Below are positions 5,476 through 6,327 of a DNA stretch of 6,327 nucleotides, in pieces. The stretch is taken from assembly GCA_964427955.1 (NCBI GenBank), contig CAYRWY010000348.1, positions 1 through 6,327 of the forward strand, written 5' to 3'. This DNA is from JACRBK01 sp964427955. GTDB taxonomy: Bacteria; Chloroflexota; Anaerolineae; Aggregatilineales; Aggregatilineaceae. The translations under genes were made by a program, and so were the position numbers. The notes below the pieces were generated by a model, which was not told the origin of the DNA, did no database searches, and saw only the letters and a program-made list of their open reading frames with translations. Each line of letters opens with the position of its first letter. Position 1 is the first letter of the stretch.

Positions 5476-6192
5476 ATGGTTGCTCGACACCGGATTGGTT
5501 TGAAATATGGTTGTTTGACCCTGATCTTGCTCGCGGGGCTGGTGGCGCTCGACCAGACGCACGCCTTCAGCGGCCTGGATGGGGTGGTGGCCGCATGGTT
5601 CGACGTGATGGCCGGGCTGGGGCTGGTGGGCTTCTTCCTCGTGGCGGTGATCGGCAACTCGGCGCTGCTGCTCCAGATCCCCTACACGGTGCCGCTGCTG
5701 TCGCTGGCGTTGGGCGGTGCGAGCCTCGACCGGATGCTGCTGATGGGCGCCGCGTCCGGCCTGGGGGCCGCCGTCGGGGAGATCGTCTCCTACGCTGTGT
5801 CGCTGAAACTGCTGGGCGAAAAAGTCACGCCCGAACGCAGCGCGCTGCTGCGCTGGATACGGCGCACGGTGAACGCGCACCCGCGCCTGATTCCCCCGTT
5901 GGTGTTCATGTACGCGGTATCGCCGCTGCCGGACGATACGGTGATCATCCCCCTGGCGATGATCAACTACGGCCTCAAGCGGATGCTGCTGCCGCTGTTC
6001 ACCGGCAAGATCACGCACAATCTGCTGATTTCAACCGTGTTCTACTGCTTCACCAGTTGGTCGGCGCAGCGCGTGTCCGCAGGCGTGCAGATCGATCTGG
6101 CGCTGGGCCTGCTGATTCTGTTCGTGATGTTCATCGTCTACCAGATCGAAAAAGCGGCCCAACGCGACGCCGCGTGCTGTGCGGCTGGCTGA
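5476..6192 (+). CDS. VTT/DedA-like (SNARE-associated) multi-pass membrane protein
   Basis: A 238-residue hydrophobic protein with about six likely membrane segments: roughly 12-28, 44-63, 66-80, 86-108, 138-160 and 204-223, with another stretch near 170-192. MGAASGLGAAVGEIVSYAV (90-108) fits the glycine-rich G-x-x-x-G-E/D motif, and MYAVSPLPDDTVIIPLAMINYGLKRMLLPLFTGKI (145-179) fits the Pro-containing re-entrant part, of VTT/DedA proteins. Some VTT proteins move lipids across membranes. The ATG at 5476 has only a weak AGAAAG upstream and lies 15 nt after the PLD stop, in the same reading frame, so translation probably depends on coupling or on readthrough. Fused PLD-VTT proteins are known, which supports a joint job in phospholipid handling. 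The membrane nature is certain; the family call is from motif resemblance. Confidence 0.75.
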   Translation: MVARHRIGLKYGCLTLILLAGLVALDQTHAFSGLDGVVAAWFDVMAGLGLVGFFLVAVIGNSALLLQIPYTVPLLSLALGGASLDRMLLMGAASGLGAAVGEIVSYAVSLKLLGEKVTPERSALLRWIRRTVNAHPRLIPPLVFMYAVSPLPDDTVIIPLAMINYGLKRMLLPLFTGKITHNLLISTVFYCFTSWSAQRVSAGVQIDLALGLLILFVMFIVYQIEKAAQRDAACCAAG

Positions 6193-6214
6193 TGGGCGGA
6201 AAGGTATTGAGATG

Positions 6215-6245
6215 GGGAGTTTTTGAGGGATAACTCTCATTTTTT
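6215..6245 (+). terminator. Probable intrinsic terminator of the PLD-VTT operon
   Basis: GGGAGTT (6215-6221) pairs with AACTCTC (6232-6238) in a 7-bp stem with one G-U pair and a 10-nt loop, followed at once by a T6 run (6240-6245). It lies 22 bp past the VTT stop, the expected place. The stem is only moderately stable. Confidence 0.5.
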
Positions 6246-6327
6246 CAAAGCCGGGCGGGGCGGCGCCGCTTCCCTACACCAACGTTTCCCCCGCGCCACC
6301 GGGTGGAGAGGGGGTCGGGGGGTGAGG
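6234..6327 (-). repeat. Dispersed hairpin repeat, copy B, truncated by the window edge
   Basis: Reverse complement of copy A: 6287-6327 matches 1807-1847 at 39 of 41 positions, and looser similarity runs on to about 6234 (CTTTGAA with an AATG, GC block, TAGGG). The hairpin core CCACC-G-GGTGG with C5/G5 outer arms is kept although two inner positions differ. It follows the VTT gene and its terminator and may extend past the right edge. Confidence 0.75.

Noticed and set aside
4375..6018. A 547-residue open frame on the minus strand across the PLD and VTT genes
   Set aside because: It is His/Gln/Arg/Ala-rich low-quality sequence, typical of the antisense of GC-rich genes. The plus strand encodes two intact HKD motifs and a membrane protein.

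Overview
The window is GC-rich, strongly G/C-biased at third codon positions, and carries intergenic copies of a CCTCACCCCC-type hairpin repeat that I associate with Chloroflexota (filamentous, Anaerolineae-like) genomes. No rRNA, tRNA or plasmid marker is present, so that placement rests on the repeat style and general gene character and is tentative.

Layout from left to right. (1) Positions 1-604, minus strand: the N-terminal half of a PLP-dependent alpha-oxoamine synthase whose motifs look most like serine palmitoyltransferase, the first enzyme of sphingolipid synthesis. It runs off the left edge. (2) Positions 723-1604, minus: an unrecognised 293-residue protein with a Pro/Glu-rich tail and a clear promoter. 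It lies upstream of the synthase and may be co-transcribed with it. (3) Positions 1605-1953: 349 bp without a gene, holding that promoter, a short palindrome, a hairpin repeat (copy A) and a T6-C7-A6 tract. (4) Positions 1954-3126, minus: a type-1 periplasmic-binding-protein fold (amino-acid/amide type) with no signal peptide and no room for one. (5) Positions 3277-4077, minus: an XRE-type helix-turn-helix regulator with an unrecognised C-terminal domain. (6) Positions 4078-4332: a divergent control region with a perfect 20-bp palindrome and a second copy matching it at 18 of 20 positions. (7) Positions 4333-5460, plus: a two-HKD phospholipase D/cardiolipin-synthase-like enzyme. (8) Positions 5476-6192, plus: a multi-pass membrane protein of probable VTT/DedA (SNARE-associated) type, then a probable terminator and hairpin repeat copy B in the opposite orientation to copy A.

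The most interesting unit is 1954-6192. One DNA motif with core TCGCAAATA occurs as full palindromes at the regulator promoter and directly before the PLD gene, and as a half-site upstream of the binding-protein gene. This suggests the XRE protein controls itself, the soluble binding protein and the PLD-VTT pair as one regulon. The PLD and VTT genes share a reading frame and are separated by a single TAG plus five codons, which looks like a split form of a PLD-VTT fusion. A cytoplasmic ligand-binding protein, a regulator, a phospholipid-acting enzyme and a possible lipid-transporting membrane protein would make a plausible ligand-responsive membrane-lipid module. That reading is inference; the shared operator motif and the missing signal peptide are seen directly.
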